64,000 bases of DNA from Bacteroidia bacterium (lineage in GTDB: Bacteria > Bacteroidota > Bacteroidia > Flavobacteriales > Flavobacteriaceae). The DNA lies in contig JAUIDI010000008.1 of the NCBI GenBank assembly GCA_030428705.1, positions 62,001-126,000 on the forward strand. The letters are read 5' to 3'. A program made the translations under genes and the position numbers. How positions within the stretch are numbered: position 1 is the first letter of the stretch; each line of letters starts with the position of its first letter. This document shows positions 26,167 to 33,825 of this stretch, piece by piece. The notes beneath the pieces are model-generated. The model had not been told where the DNA came from. It saw only the letters and a program-made list of their open reading frames with translations, and did no database searches.

Positions 26167-28155
26167 ATGAAAGACAAGGAAAAACACAGCAAAGGCGATG
26201 GCCACAATCACGACCACGGCGGCATCTTCGGCAAAAACACGGAGCTCTATTTTGCAATTTTAAGTGGGGTCACACTAATTACAGGTTTCCTGTTGGAAAA
26301 ATATACAGGGGTTTCAGCTAACATCCCTTTTGGGCTCTATATTGCAGCCTATTTTTTTGGAGGTTATTTTACCCTAAAGGAGGCCATTACCAAAGTGTCC
26401 AAAGGCGAATTTGAAATCGATTTCCTGATGCTGGTCGCAGCTGCAGGAGCCGCCTATTTGGGCGAATGGGCAGAAGGTGCCTTGTTGCTCTTCCTTTTCA
26501 GTCTGGGTCACGCACTGGAAAACTACGCAATGGGCAAGGCAAAAAAGTCCATTGCAGCGTTAACAGACCTTGCGCCTAAAACCGCACTATTAAAGAAGGA
26601 TGACGATACCGTTGAAGTCGGTATAGAAGAGTTACAGATAGGTGATACTATCGTGGTACGCCCCAACAGTAAAATATCTGCTGATGGTGTTATTGTAAAG
26701 GGCAATAGTAGTATAGACCAGTCACCCATTACCGGGGAAAGCGTTCCGGTGGACAAAACACCAATAGAAAATCCCGATAAGGAATATACAGCAAAAAGCG
26801 ATATTCCCGACGAGAACCGTGTTTTTTCAGGAACCATCAATGGCAACAACACCCTCGAAATAAAGGTGATTAAAGAGGCAAAAGATTCTACCCTCAACCG
26901 CTTGGTCACTATGGTTCAAGAGGCCCAGGACCAAAAATCGCCCACACAATTATTGACCGACAAGTTTGAGCGGTACTACGTGCCATCGGTAATCTTATTG
27001 GTCATACTATTGAATTTTGCTTTCCTGGTCATTGATGAAACGTGGAATGAAAGCCTGTACCGTTCCCTGGCGGTACTTGTGGCAGCCAGTCCTTGTGCCT
27101 TGGCTATATCTACGCCATCTGCTGTATTGAGTGGTGTGGCAAGAGCAGCACGAGGCGGGGTTTTGATAAAAGGCGGTCGCCCCTTGGAAGACTTAGGGGT
27201 ACTTACCGCTCTCGCTTTTGACAAAACGGGAACACTTACCGAAGGAAAACCAAAACTTACCGATGTCGAAAGTTTTGGCAACATAGATAAAAATGAACTG
27301 TTGGAAATTGCTATTGCGGTTGAGGAACTGAGCGACCATCCCCTGGCAAAGGCAGTTGTATGGGATGGGATGGAGCGGCTTGGGAAGGACACCAAGATTC
27401 CGGATGCCGATGATTTGGAGGCCGTACAGGGCAAGGGCATAAAGGCAAACTATCAAGGGAATTCCATTTACATAGGCAATCTTGAGCTTTTTGAGGATAT
27501 TGATAAAGGTGTTCCCAGCGATGTATCAGAAAAGGTAAGAGCACTTGAAGGGGAAGGAAAGACCACGATGCTAATAAAAAGGGGCGATGAATTTATAGGG
27601 ATGCTCGGGCTGATGGACACCCCACGGGAAAAAGCCAAGGAAACCCTGGCCCAACTAAAGGAAATAGGCATCAAGAAAATGATAATGCTTACGGGCGACA
27701 ACCAGAAAGTGGCCGACGCTGTAGCCGAGGAAATCGGGTTGACCGAAGCACGCGGAAGCCTGCTTCCCGAAGAAAAAGTGGAGGCCATCAAAAAACTTGC
27801 GGAACAGGAAAATAAACTGGCAATGGTGGGCGATGGTGTTAATGATGCACCTGCTATGGCAAACAGTACCGTTGGTATTGCAATGGGTGCAGCGGGAAGC
27901 GACGTGGCTTTAGAGACAGCAGATATAGCGCTGATGGCCGATAAACTGGAAACCCTACCCTTTGCCATTGGTTTGAGCAGAAAAGCAAAAGCTATTATCA
28001 GGCAAAACTTATGGGTAAGTTTGGGGGTTGTAGCCTTTTTAATCCCTGCGACCATAATGAGCTGGGCAAGTATCGGCATAGCCGTGGCGGTTCACGAAGG
28101 CTCTACGTTGGTAGTGGTGGTCAATGCATTGAGCTTGCTCGCCTATAGGAAATAA
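26167..28155 (+). CDS. P1B-4-type ATPase (Co/Zn/Cd/Fe efflux, CoaT/CzcP-like)
   Basis: A 662-residue P-type ATPase with a His-rich N-terminal tail (KHSKGDGHNHDHGGIFGKN). The transmembrane motif is SPC (Ser308-Pro-Cys310, in ASPCALAISTP) rather than CPC; the phosphorylated Asp352 is in DKTGTLTEGK, with SDHPLAK; and the last TM ends with HEGSTLVVVVNALSLL, the HEGxT signature of P1B-4 pumps. The substrate class (Co, Zn, Cd, Fe) follows from those motifs. It lies 79 bases after P1B-2 copy 1 and 37 bases before the second Fur gene. Confidence 0.9.
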   Translation: MKDKEKHSKGDGHNHDHGGIFGKNTELYFAILSGVTLITGFLLEKYTGVSANIPFGLYIAAYFFGGYFTLKEAITKVSKGEFEIDFLMLVAAAGAAYLGEWAEGALLLFLFSLGHALENYAMGKAKKSIAALTDLAPKTALLKKDDDTVEVGIEELQIGDTIVVRPNSKISADGVIVKGNSSIDQSPITGESVPVDKTPIENPDKEYTAKSDIPDENRVFSGTINGNNTLEIKVIKEAKDSTLNRLVTMVQEAQDQKSPTQLLTDKFERYYVPSVILLVILLNFAFLVIDETWNESLYRSLAVLVAASPCALAISTPSAVLSGVARAARGGVLIKGGRPLEDLGVLTALAFDKTGTLTEGKPKLTDVESFGNIDKNELLEIAIAVEELSDHPLAKAVVWDGMERLGKDTKIPDADDLEAVQGKGIKANYQGNSIYIGNLELFEDIDKGVPSDVSEKVRALEGEGKTTMLIKRGDEFIGMLGLMDTPREKAKETLAQLKEIGIKKMIMLTGDNQKVADAVAEEIGLTEARGSLLPEEKVEAIKKLAEQENKLAMVGDGVNDAPAMANSTVGIAMGAAGSDVALETADIALMADKLETLPFAIGLSRKAKAIIRQNLWVSLGVVAFLIPATIMSWASIGIAVAVHEGSTLVVVVNALSLLAYRK

Positions 28156-28192
28156 ATGTAATAAAGGAGATTGCTTTTGAATCAAGCTTAAA

Positions 28193-28627
28193 ATGACCAA
28201 AACGGAAAAAATATTGTCAAATCACGGTATTCGCCCTACTCAAATGAGGTCCAAGATATACAGGTATCTGAGGAGGAAGCAAAGTGCCGTGTCCTTTTCC
28301 GATTTAAAAAAGGTCTTTGCCGAAAAGAGCGAAACCAATAAAACAGCAAACAGAACGACCTTTTATCGCAACCTTAAGATTTTTGAGGATAAAGGACTAA
28401 TTCATCAGATTAATGATGGTACGGGCGTAGCAAAATTTGCGATTTCTGATGAAAATACAAAAAGTAAATACGGTACGGATTTACATCTGCATTTTCATTG
28501 TACCGAATGTAAGAAAACAATCTGTTTGCCAAATAAAATACCGGAAGAAAATTTACCAAGTGATTATAAAATAAACGATGTCAACTTGGTATTAAAAGGG
28601 ATATGCGTGAAATGTAAGGAAAAATAA
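28193..28627 (+). CDS. Fur-family transcriptional regulator (second copy)
   Basis: A 144-residue Fur-like regulator. The winged helix includes GIRPTQMRSKIYRYLRRKQS and TTFYRNLKIFEDKGLIHQI; the metal-binding C-terminus has DLHLHFHCTECKKTICLPNK and a final GICVKCK. It is related to the first Fur gene (19592-20014), with the same HLHFHC.EC/RC pattern and C-terminal CxxC. It probably regulates the adjacent ATPase genes in response to zinc-like metals. A hairpin follows its stop. Confidence 0.88.
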   Translation: MTKTEKILSNHGIRPTQMRSKIYRYLRRKQSAVSFSDLKKVFAEKSETNKTANRTTFYRNLKIFEDKGLIHQINDGTGVAKFAISDENTKSKYGTDLHLHFHCTECKKTICLPNKIPEENLPSDYKINDVNLVLKGICVKCKEK

Positions 28628-28628
28628 C

Positions 28629-28691
28629 AGGTGGGAGTTCCAGAACTTTGAACCCTTGCGCCTAAGAGTCAAGTTCAAGGTTCTTCCACCT
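28629..28691 (+). terminator. Long imperfect hairpin after the second Fur gene
   Basis: AGGTGG (28629-28634) pairs with CCACCT (28686-28691), and internal AGAAC and TTGAAC segments pair with GTTCT and GTTCAA, making a long interrupted stem. It starts two bases after the Fur stop and is followed by TTATTTAACC. Likely terminator or processed transcript end. Confidence 0.5.
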
Positions 28692-28734
28692 TATTTAACC
28701 AAAAAAAATACAACTATAGAAAAATATGATATAA

Positions 28735-28881
28735 CAATTATTGGTTTGTGTTTTGGCGATAATGGAATTCAGGGCAGCGGCAGAGGATATCGCACGGATG
28801 CCGCATGGGCATCCCGCATTTTCAGAAACCTTTAAGGAAGCCTTTCTGGCCGCTACCGAAGATAGGGCATTGCATATATAA
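28735..28881 (+). pseudogene. C-terminal remnant of a dihydrolipoyl dehydrogenase-like gene
   Basis: After a TAA at 28732-28734, an open stretch reads [20 protein letters not shown], then [20 protein letters not shown] and TEDRALHI before the stop at 28881. This aligns with the C-terminal end of dihydrolipoyl dehydrogenase (AxEDIARxCHAHPTLSEAxKEAxxA...RAIH). The catalytic HxHPT is altered to HGHPA and the rest of the gene is missing, so it is a fragment. ATG 28762 would give 39 residues. Only the dimerisation-domain tail remains; it could not be an enzyme. Confidence 0.65.
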
Positions 28882-28915
28882 ATATTGGGGCAAGTAATAC
28901 CATATAAAATATAAG

Positions 28916-29125
28916 ATGATGAAGAAAATTCAGAAGCTAACCCAAGAAATCAACGAATTGACAGTAAGGATAGAACAAGAATATCCCGAACTCTATCGGT
29001 ATTTGGATGAGAATCCCATAACGATTTCCGTAGATGATGAAGCAAAACCGACTTATAATTCGTTCGTCGATTATTTGGAAAGCTTAAAATCGATTTTGGA
29101 AAAATATATGGAATCCCACAAATAA
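28916..29125 (+). CDS. Small helical protein of unknown function
   Basis: A 69-residue acidic protein: an N-terminal coiled-coil-like helix (KLTQEINELTVRIEQEYPEL), a middle containing NPITISVDDEAKPT, and a C-terminal helix (SFVDYLESLKSILEKYMESH). It has no signal peptide, Cys or membrane segment. It lies between the Lpd remnant and a CDF transporter and has credible codon usage. Function is unknown. Confidence 0.6.
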   Translation: MMKKIQKLTQEINELTVRIEQEYPELYRYLDENPITISVDDEAKPTYNSFVDYLESLKSILEKYMESHK

Positions 29126-29172
29126 GTAAAGATTTAAAACACCAACCGTAGAATTTAATACAGATTATTTAA

Positions 29173-29973
29173 ATGTCCGATATAAATAAAAGCACTTTTA
29201 AGGTAAGTCAAATGGATTGCCCTTCCGAAGAACAGATGATAAGGATGAAACTGGAGTCAAACCCTCAAATCAAATATTTGGACTTTGACATTCCGAATAG
29301 AAGGTTGGAAGTGTACCATCAGGGGAATGCCCAAGAAGTAAACAAGGCACTGGGCGAATTGAAGCTGGGAGAAAAACTCTTGGGAACGGAGAAGGCGGAA
29401 ACACCTATTTCCGAGGACGAGACCAAACAAAAGAAGATACTCTGGTGGGTCTTGTACATCAATTTTGGGTTTTTCGTTATCGAAATGACCACGGGTTGGA
29501 TTTCTTCCTCGATGGGTCTAATTGCCGATTCACTGGATATGCTGGCCGATTCCATTGTGTACGCATTGAGCCTTTTTGCCGTAGGCGGCGCTATTTCCAG
29601 AAAAAAGAAAGTGGCGAAATTCAGTGGCTATTTTCAGATGGCGTTGGCCCTTCTGGGATTTTCGGAAGTCGTGAGAAGGTTTTTGAGTAGTAGCGAAACC
29701 CCTTTGTTCCAATGGATGATTATCGTTTCCATTTTCGCCCTTATCGGCAACCTCGTTTCCCTATGGTTGATAAACAAGGCCAAAAGCAAGGAAGCGCATA
29801 TGCAGGCAAGTGCCATCTTTACCTCAAACGACATTATTGTGAACGGCGGGGTAATACTGGCAGGGGTGCTGGTTTATTTTTTAGACAGTAAATGGCCCGA
29901 TTTGGTCATAGGCGGTATTGTATTTGCCTTTGTGATGCGAGGAGCCATTAGAATTTTAAAATTGTCCAAATAA
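29173..29973 (+). CDS. CDF-like cation transporter with N-terminal HMA-like domain
   Basis: A 266-residue protein. Residues ~6-62 form a ferredoxin-like domain (STFKVSQMDCPSEEQMIRMK) resembling HMA domains but with one Cys in MDCPSEE instead of a CxxC pair. From ~88 on there are five or six membrane helices of the cation-diffusion-facilitator type, with MGLIADSLDMLADSIVYALS containing the conserved Asp pattern. It probably exports Zn2+ or a related divalent cation by proton exchange. It precedes a canonical CDF gene by 36 bases. Confidence 0.8.
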   Translation: MSDINKSTFKVSQMDCPSEEQMIRMKLESNPQIKYLDFDIPNRRLEVYHQGNAQEVNKALGELKLGEKLLGTEKAETPISEDETKQKKILWWVLYINFGFFVIEMTTGWISSSMGLIADSLDMLADSIVYALSLFAVGGAISRKKKVAKFSGYFQMALALLGFSEVVRRFLSSSETPLFQWMIIVSIFALIGNLVSLWLINKAKSKEAHMQASAIFTSNDIIVNGGVILAGVLVYFLDSKWPDLVIGGIVFAFVMRGAIRILKLSK

Positions 29974-30009
29974 CGTATTGGGAAGAAAAGAAATAGCAAA
30001 AGAAAGATT

Positions 30010-30921
30010 TTGGAAAGGAATCCAAATGCCATATCCCGAATAGGACTCAAAACTACCCTCGTAGGTATTTTGATCAGTGCATTATTGGCATTGATTAAAG
30101 GTTTGGGCGGGGTGTTCGGGCATTCTTATGCCCTTATTGCCGATGCGATCGAATCCGGAGCGGATGTGTTGACATCCGCACTATTATGGGCCGGGTTGAG
30201 ATGGTCGTCAAGGCCACCGGATGAAAACCATCCCTACGGACACGGTAAGATAGAGGCCCTGGTGGCGGTGGGTATTGCCATAGCCCTAACCATTGCAGGT
30301 GGTATAATTATAAGGGACAGCATCGACCATATTCTGGTACCCCACAAAACTCCTGCACCCTTCACACTCTTCATACTGGTATTTGTTGTCCTCACGAAAG
30401 AGGCGTTGTATCGCTATGTCATGAAAACAGGTGATGAAATCAATAGTTCGGCCGTCAAGGCCGATGCATTTCACCATAGGAGTGATGCCATTACGTCGAT
30501 AGCCGCTTTTATAGGGATTTCCATAGCATTGATCGGTGGCGAAGGGTTTGAGATAGCGGATGATTTCGCGGCACTCATTGCAGCGGGCATTATTCTGTTC
30601 AATGCCTATAAAATAGCTAGGTCATCGGTAAGGGAGTTGCTGGACGAAGCTGTTGAGCCTGAATTTCGAAATGAGGTTATCCGACTGGCCGAAGCCGTTC
30701 CTGAAGTGGTAAGGGTAGAGCGCTGCCATTCCCGAAAGATGGGAACGGCCTTTCATATCGATATGCATATTTGGATCGATGGGGAATTAACTGTGACCGA
30801 GGGCCATGATATTGCACACAAAGTAAAGGAGAGATTGTTCAGGTCATATTCCGAGATACTTGACGTGCACATCCATATCGAACCTAGCAAAGAGAGAAAT
30901 GTTAAAATGACAGAATTATGA
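30010..30921 (+). CDS. Cation diffusion facilitator family transporter
   Basis: A 303-residue CDF transporter: an N-terminal membrane domain (HSYALIADAIESGADVLTSA, with the paired Asp of the transport site), the signature HPYGHGKIEALVAV, further membrane helices, and a C-terminal cytoplasmic ferredoxin-like domain (EVVRVERCHSRKMGTAFHID). It exchanges divalent cations (Zn, Cd, Fe, Co) for protons. The start is TTG at 30010; no ATG is better placed. Its stop overlaps the antiporter start by four bases (ATGA at 30918), so the two are coupled. Confidence 0.88.
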   Translation: MERNPNAISRIGLKTTLVGILISALLALIKGLGGVFGHSYALIADAIESGADVLTSALLWAGLRWSSRPPDENHPYGHGKIEALVAVGIAIALTIAGGIIIRDSIDHILVPHKTPAPFTLFILVFVVLTKEALYRYVMKTGDEINSSAVKADAFHHRSDAITSIAAFIGISIALIGGEGFEIADDFAALIAAGIILFNAYKIARSSVRELLDEAVEPEFRNEVIRLAEAVPEVVRVERCHSRKMGTAFHIDMHIWIDGELTVTEGHDIAHKVKERLFRSYSEILDVHIHIEPSKERNVKMTEL

Positions 30922-31916
30922 ACATATGGCCATGGGTACTCGTTTTGGGCCTAGCGGCCTGGGCAGCACACTGGGGTGCGGATCGATTGTTGACTCCTTT
31001 AAAGTTGCTCCGCAAGCAATGGGGGCTTACCGCATCCGCTGGAGCCGCTTTTCTTGCCCTTGTAACGGCCAGTCCTGAAGTTGCCATCAATATAACCAGT
31101 GCGGCACGGGACGTTTCCGATATTGGCCTGGGCAACTTATTGGGTTCCAATATTATTTCCATTCCCTTGATGGTGACCATAGCTTATTTTGCTTCCAGGA
31201 AACAATTCAAGAACAACAAGGAACATCAAGAACATCTTGATAAAAACATTCTGGCGTTGAACAAACGTTCGGTTTCCGTACTGTCCCTTCCTTATCTGGG
31301 CATTATCGCCCTTGTGGCCATTTTAACTCTGCCAAAGCCCTGGCGTGGCCTGCAACATGTGGACGGGTGGATTATGCTGGCGGCCTATGCTGCGTTCTTG
31401 ACCCACGCAATCATAAAAGGCAAGGAAAAGGGCAAAAAAGTAGAATGGAACAAAAAACAGGTCTGGTTATCGATTGCCGGGGCCTTTGCGATAGCAGTTG
31501 GCGCTTTTTTCATAGTGAAGGCGACCGAAAATATTGTTTCTGCCCTAAATATTTCTGAAATCGTGGGAGGCCTTTTCATCACGGGCATAATGACCACGGC
31601 ACCGGAAATATTCAAGACCTGGAGCGTGGTAAAAGGGGGCGAGGTGACAGCGGGCACCACCAGTGTTATTGCAGACAATGCCGTAACGATGACGGTGGCA
31701 TTTTTTCCGCTGGCTTTGGTAACCACCCCCATTGAGGACTTTGAACTGTTCTGGGTCAACATGGCCTTTGTCGGGCTTATGCCGCTGCTTTACACACTAT
31801 TTGTGCACCAAAGCAAGGAACTGCACGGTTTCTCTCGTTGGCAGATTTTTGTATTTGATGCGGCATATATAGTTTATTTATTGGTCATGGTTTTTTACGT
31901 GTTGAAACTTTTTTGA
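30918..31916 (+). CDS. CaCA-family sodium/calcium-type exchanger
   Basis: A 332-residue membrane protein with the two inverted alpha repeats of the CaCA (Na+/Ca2+ exchanger) superfamily: LALVTASPEVAINITSAARD with GNLLGSN in the first, and ITGIMTTAPEIFKTWSVVKG with SVIADNAVTMT in the second; the Glu in each (S/A)PE motif is the cation site. About ten membrane helices. It exports Ca2+ or a similar divalent cation using sodium or protons. It overlaps the CDF gene upstream and is followed three bases later by a small gene. Confidence 0.85.
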   Translation: MNIWPWVLVLGLAAWAAHWGADRLLTPLKLLRKQWGLTASAGAAFLALVTASPEVAINITSAARDVSDIGLGNLLGSNIISIPLMVTIAYFASRKQFKNNKEHQEHLDKNILALNKRSVSVLSLPYLGIIALVAILTLPKPWRGLQHVDGWIMLAAYAAFLTHAIIKGKEKGKKVEWNKKQVWLSIAGAFAIAVGAFFIVKATENIVSALNISEIVGGLFITGIMTTAPEIFKTWSVVKGGEVTAGTTSVIADNAVTMTVAFFPLALVTTPIEDFELFWVNMAFVGLMPLLYTLFVHQSKELHGFSRWQIFVFDAAYIVYLLVMVFYVLKLF

Positions 31917-31919
31917 TAG

Positions 31920-32093
31920 ATGAAAGACGAACTTTTTAAAGATTGCTCGATGAGGCTCAATATGCTGGATGAAAACATCCACAAATTGGCCGTAAAGTAT
32001 GCTGAAGAATACTATACGACAAACCAATGCTCCAAGGAGGAAGCCCTTGAACGCGGCATTGTAAAAGCAGAGATGGAAGGGCGAAAGCTCTAA
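31920..32093 (+). CDS. Small protein A, 57 residues
   Basis: A short reading frame directly after the antiporter stop, beginning ATG at 31920: MKDELFKDCSMRLNMLDENI, then IHKLAVKYAEEYYTTNQCSK and KEEALERGIVKAEMEGRKL. It is mostly helical and has two Cys. It resembles the next small protein in its second half (AxxYAxExxxxNxxSxEEALExGIxKAE), so the pair are tandem paralogues of an unnamed small family. Function is unknown; co-transcription with the antiporter is likely. Confidence 0.65.
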   Translation: MKDELFKDCSMRLNMLDENIHKLAVKYAEEYYTTNQCSKEEALERGIVKAEMEGRKL

Positions 32094-32107
32094 AAAAAGT
32101 ATACAAT

Positions 32108-32284
32108 ATGGACTGGACATTTGAAGATTTCAAAACAAAACTTGATGGCCTACAGCCGTCAGTTCGGAAGAAGGCCCTCAAAATTGCACAAGAATTGGTA
32201 AAGGAGAATGGGTATTCTCGTGAGAAGGCCATTACGGAGGGAATCAAACGTGCAGAAGAATGGTTTTATGACCTTAGGGGATAG
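32108..32284 (+). CDS. Small protein B, 58 residues
   Basis: Starts ATG at 32108, 14 bases after the preceding small gene: MDWTFEDFKTKLDGLQPSVR, then KKALKIAQELVKENGYSREK and AITEGIKRAEEWFYDLRG. It shares the C-terminal helix pattern (YSREKAITEGIKRAE) with small protein A. There is no signal peptide or Cys. Such short proteins recur next to CDF/P-type ATPase genes in Bacteroidota elements. Function is unknown. Confidence 0.65.
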   Translation: MDWTFEDFKTKLDGLQPSVRKKALKIAQELVKENGYSREKAITEGIKRAEEWFYDLRG

Positions 32285-32320
32285 CATTGGTGCGTTGATT
32301 TTAGTAAAGCACAGTATAAT

Positions 32321-32503
32321 ATGTCACGGGAAAGGAGAAAGCGGAGACTAGAGGAAAAAAAGGGGAATTCAATAAACAGGAAAGTAAGAACCAGAAAGGA
32401 GAAAGGGTATTGCCTGTTGGTTTTTGTGGCAATGTTCCTTGCGGTGCTGACAATTGCCTTTCTAGATGCAATTCTATATGGTTTTTACCTACTTTTCAAT
32501 TGA
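32321..32503 (+). CDS. Small basic single-pass membrane protein
   Basis: A 60-residue protein: a very basic N-terminal half (SRERRKRRLEEKKGNSINRK, VRTRKEKGY) followed by one hydrophobic helix (CLLVFVAMFLAVLTIAFLDA, ILYGFYLLF). The charge pattern places the N-terminus in the cytoplasm. No family was recognised. It lies 36 bases after small protein B and 56 before the universal stress gene. Confidence 0.55.
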   Translation: MSRERRKRRLEEKKGNSINRKVRTRKEKGYCLLVFVAMFLAVLTIAFLDAILYGFYLLFN

Positions 32504-32559
32504 ATAATTAAACCTAAAAAGAAAGATTAATGGAGTCAAATCAATAAAAACAAAATGAT

Positions 32560-33402
32560 ATGAAAGATGACGGAATTTTAATACCTGTAGATTTTACACA
32601 GGTTTCAAAAAATGCGGTGAGCTACGCAATTGGGCTAGCACAAAAATTGAAATCAAAACTGGTTTTTGTCCACGCCTATTCAGTGGCATATCCATCCGGT
32701 ACGCCCATCGGGATGGCAACTATGGCACACAATGTAACAGATACCACAGCATCACAAGAAAAAATCAATAAAGAAAAATTGGATAAGTTTCTAAGAGGCT
32801 TTCCTGAACTGGACAAGTTGGAATTTCAAGCAATGGTCGGTTTCGGGGCAACGGTCGATGTGATTTCTAGCCTGGCTAAGGAAATGAATACCAGTCTTGT
32901 CGTTATGGGTACCAAGGGTACGGCTTCGGGATTTGATGAAATTTTTATTGGAACCGTTACCGAAAAGGTGACACAAAAGGCACCTTGTCCTGTACTGGCC
33001 GTACCTGAAGATGCCAGCTATACTGCGTATAGGCGTATCGGGGTCGCAGTGGATACGGATAGTACGGATTATAAAATAGATTTTGAAATATTGTCCAGAT
33101 TATTGGAAAACTATAGTGCACAGTTGCACTTTGTACATATAGCGGACAAACAGGAAAGGGTGCTGGAGAAAGCATTTATTCGTGAAAGATTTGGCAAACT
33201 TCTTGTACCTAAGCAATGGTTCTTTACAGTTATCCAGGAAGACAAACCCGAAGAGGGTATCGATGAATTTTTGACTGAAACCCCAATAGACCTATTGGTT
33301 TTGCTTTACAGGGAACACGGATTTTTTGAGGCACTTTTCAAAAAGGGGCTAAGAAAAAAAATGCTGTATGCCTCCAAGGCCCCATTGCTGATAGTTAAGT
33401 AG
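32560..33402 (+). CDS. Universal stress protein with two UspA domains
   Basis: A 280-residue UspA-family protein. The first domain starts GILIPVDFTQVSKNAVSYAI and includes VVMGTKGTASGFDEIFIGTV (the G-x-x-G nucleotide-binding loop); the second (~153-280) is more degenerate (RIGVAVDTDSTDYKIDFEIL; LLVLLYREHGFFEALFKKG). The family binds ATP or AMP and aids survival under stress. It closes the divalent-cation block, just before the remnants at 33.4 kb. Confidence 0.85.
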   Translation: MKDDGILIPVDFTQVSKNAVSYAIGLAQKLKSKLVFVHAYSVAYPSGTPIGMATMAHNVTDTTASQEKINKEKLDKFLRGFPELDKLEFQAMVGFGATVDVISSLAKEMNTSLVVMGTKGTASGFDEIFIGTVTEKVTQKAPCPVLAVPEDASYTAYRRIGVAVDTDSTDYKIDFEILSRLLENYSAQLHFVHIADKQERVLEKAFIRERFGKLLVPKQWFFTVIQEDKPEEGIDEFLTETPIDLLVLLYREHGFFEALFKKGLRKKMLYASKAPLLIVK

Positions 33403-33456
33403 CTTTTCTACCTATGTGATACTCTAGTAAATATTAGGTATAGCTTACTATGCGAA

Positions 33457-33588
33457 ATTATCGTGCTCATTCTGGGTGCAGGTGGATTGGCTACCATGTG
33501 GGAAGCAGTGTTCGCAGATGTTGGTGTTGCAATGTTGGCTATTTTGAATGCGATTCGATTGCAGAAGATGAAGTGGAAAAGTTCCTAA
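33457..33588 (+). pseudogene. C-terminal remnant of a P1B-2 ATPase
   Basis: In the frame ending at the TAA of 33586-33588 the sequence reads EIIVLILGAGGLATMWEAVF, then ADVGVAMLAILNAIRLQKMK. This matches the last TM of the ATPases at 24153 and 33826 (LGAGGLATMWEAVFADVGV). Only ~44 codons remain. The fragment ends by running into the CDF remnant in another frame. It shows that another ATPase copy once stood here. Confidence 0.85.
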
Positions 33589-33815
33589 TGGATATCGAAG
33601 GGGTCGAAGAAGTACACGATTTACATATCTGGGCAATGAGTACCACGGAAACGGCACTTTCTACCCATCTGGTCGTTCCCGATGGACACGAGGACCAATT
33701 TATATACGACATCCGGGAACAATTGCACGATAAATTTGAAATAACGCATACCACCCTGCAAATCGAAAAAGAATTTGGGGACAAAGAATATAAACCCTAT
33801 CAAGGTCTGGAATAA
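33564..33815 (+). pseudogene. C-terminal remnant of a CDF transporter (CzcD-like)
   Basis: From about 33564 a frame reads EDEVEKFLMDIEGVEEVHDL, then HIWAMSTTETALSTHLVVPD and continues to the stop at 33815. This is the cytoplasmic C-terminal domain of a CzcD-type CDF transporter (LHIWAMS and LTxH patterns); the six-helix membrane domain is absent. The frame remains open leftward into sequence that translates only as nonsense (from ATG 33450) because that DNA belongs to the ATPase remnant. A junction of two truncated genes. Confidence 0.82.
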
Positions 33816-33825
33816 TAAAATCACG

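Noticed and set aside
28762-28881. Stand-alone 39-residue gene
   Set aside because: The sequence is the tail of a dihydrolipoyl dehydrogenase and opens inside its conserved segment, so it is a remnant, not an independent gene.
33450-33563. N-terminal part of the CDF frame (MRNYRAHSG...) as a start
   Set aside because: The bases encode the P-type ATPase remnant in another frame; the translation is nonsense in the CDF frame.
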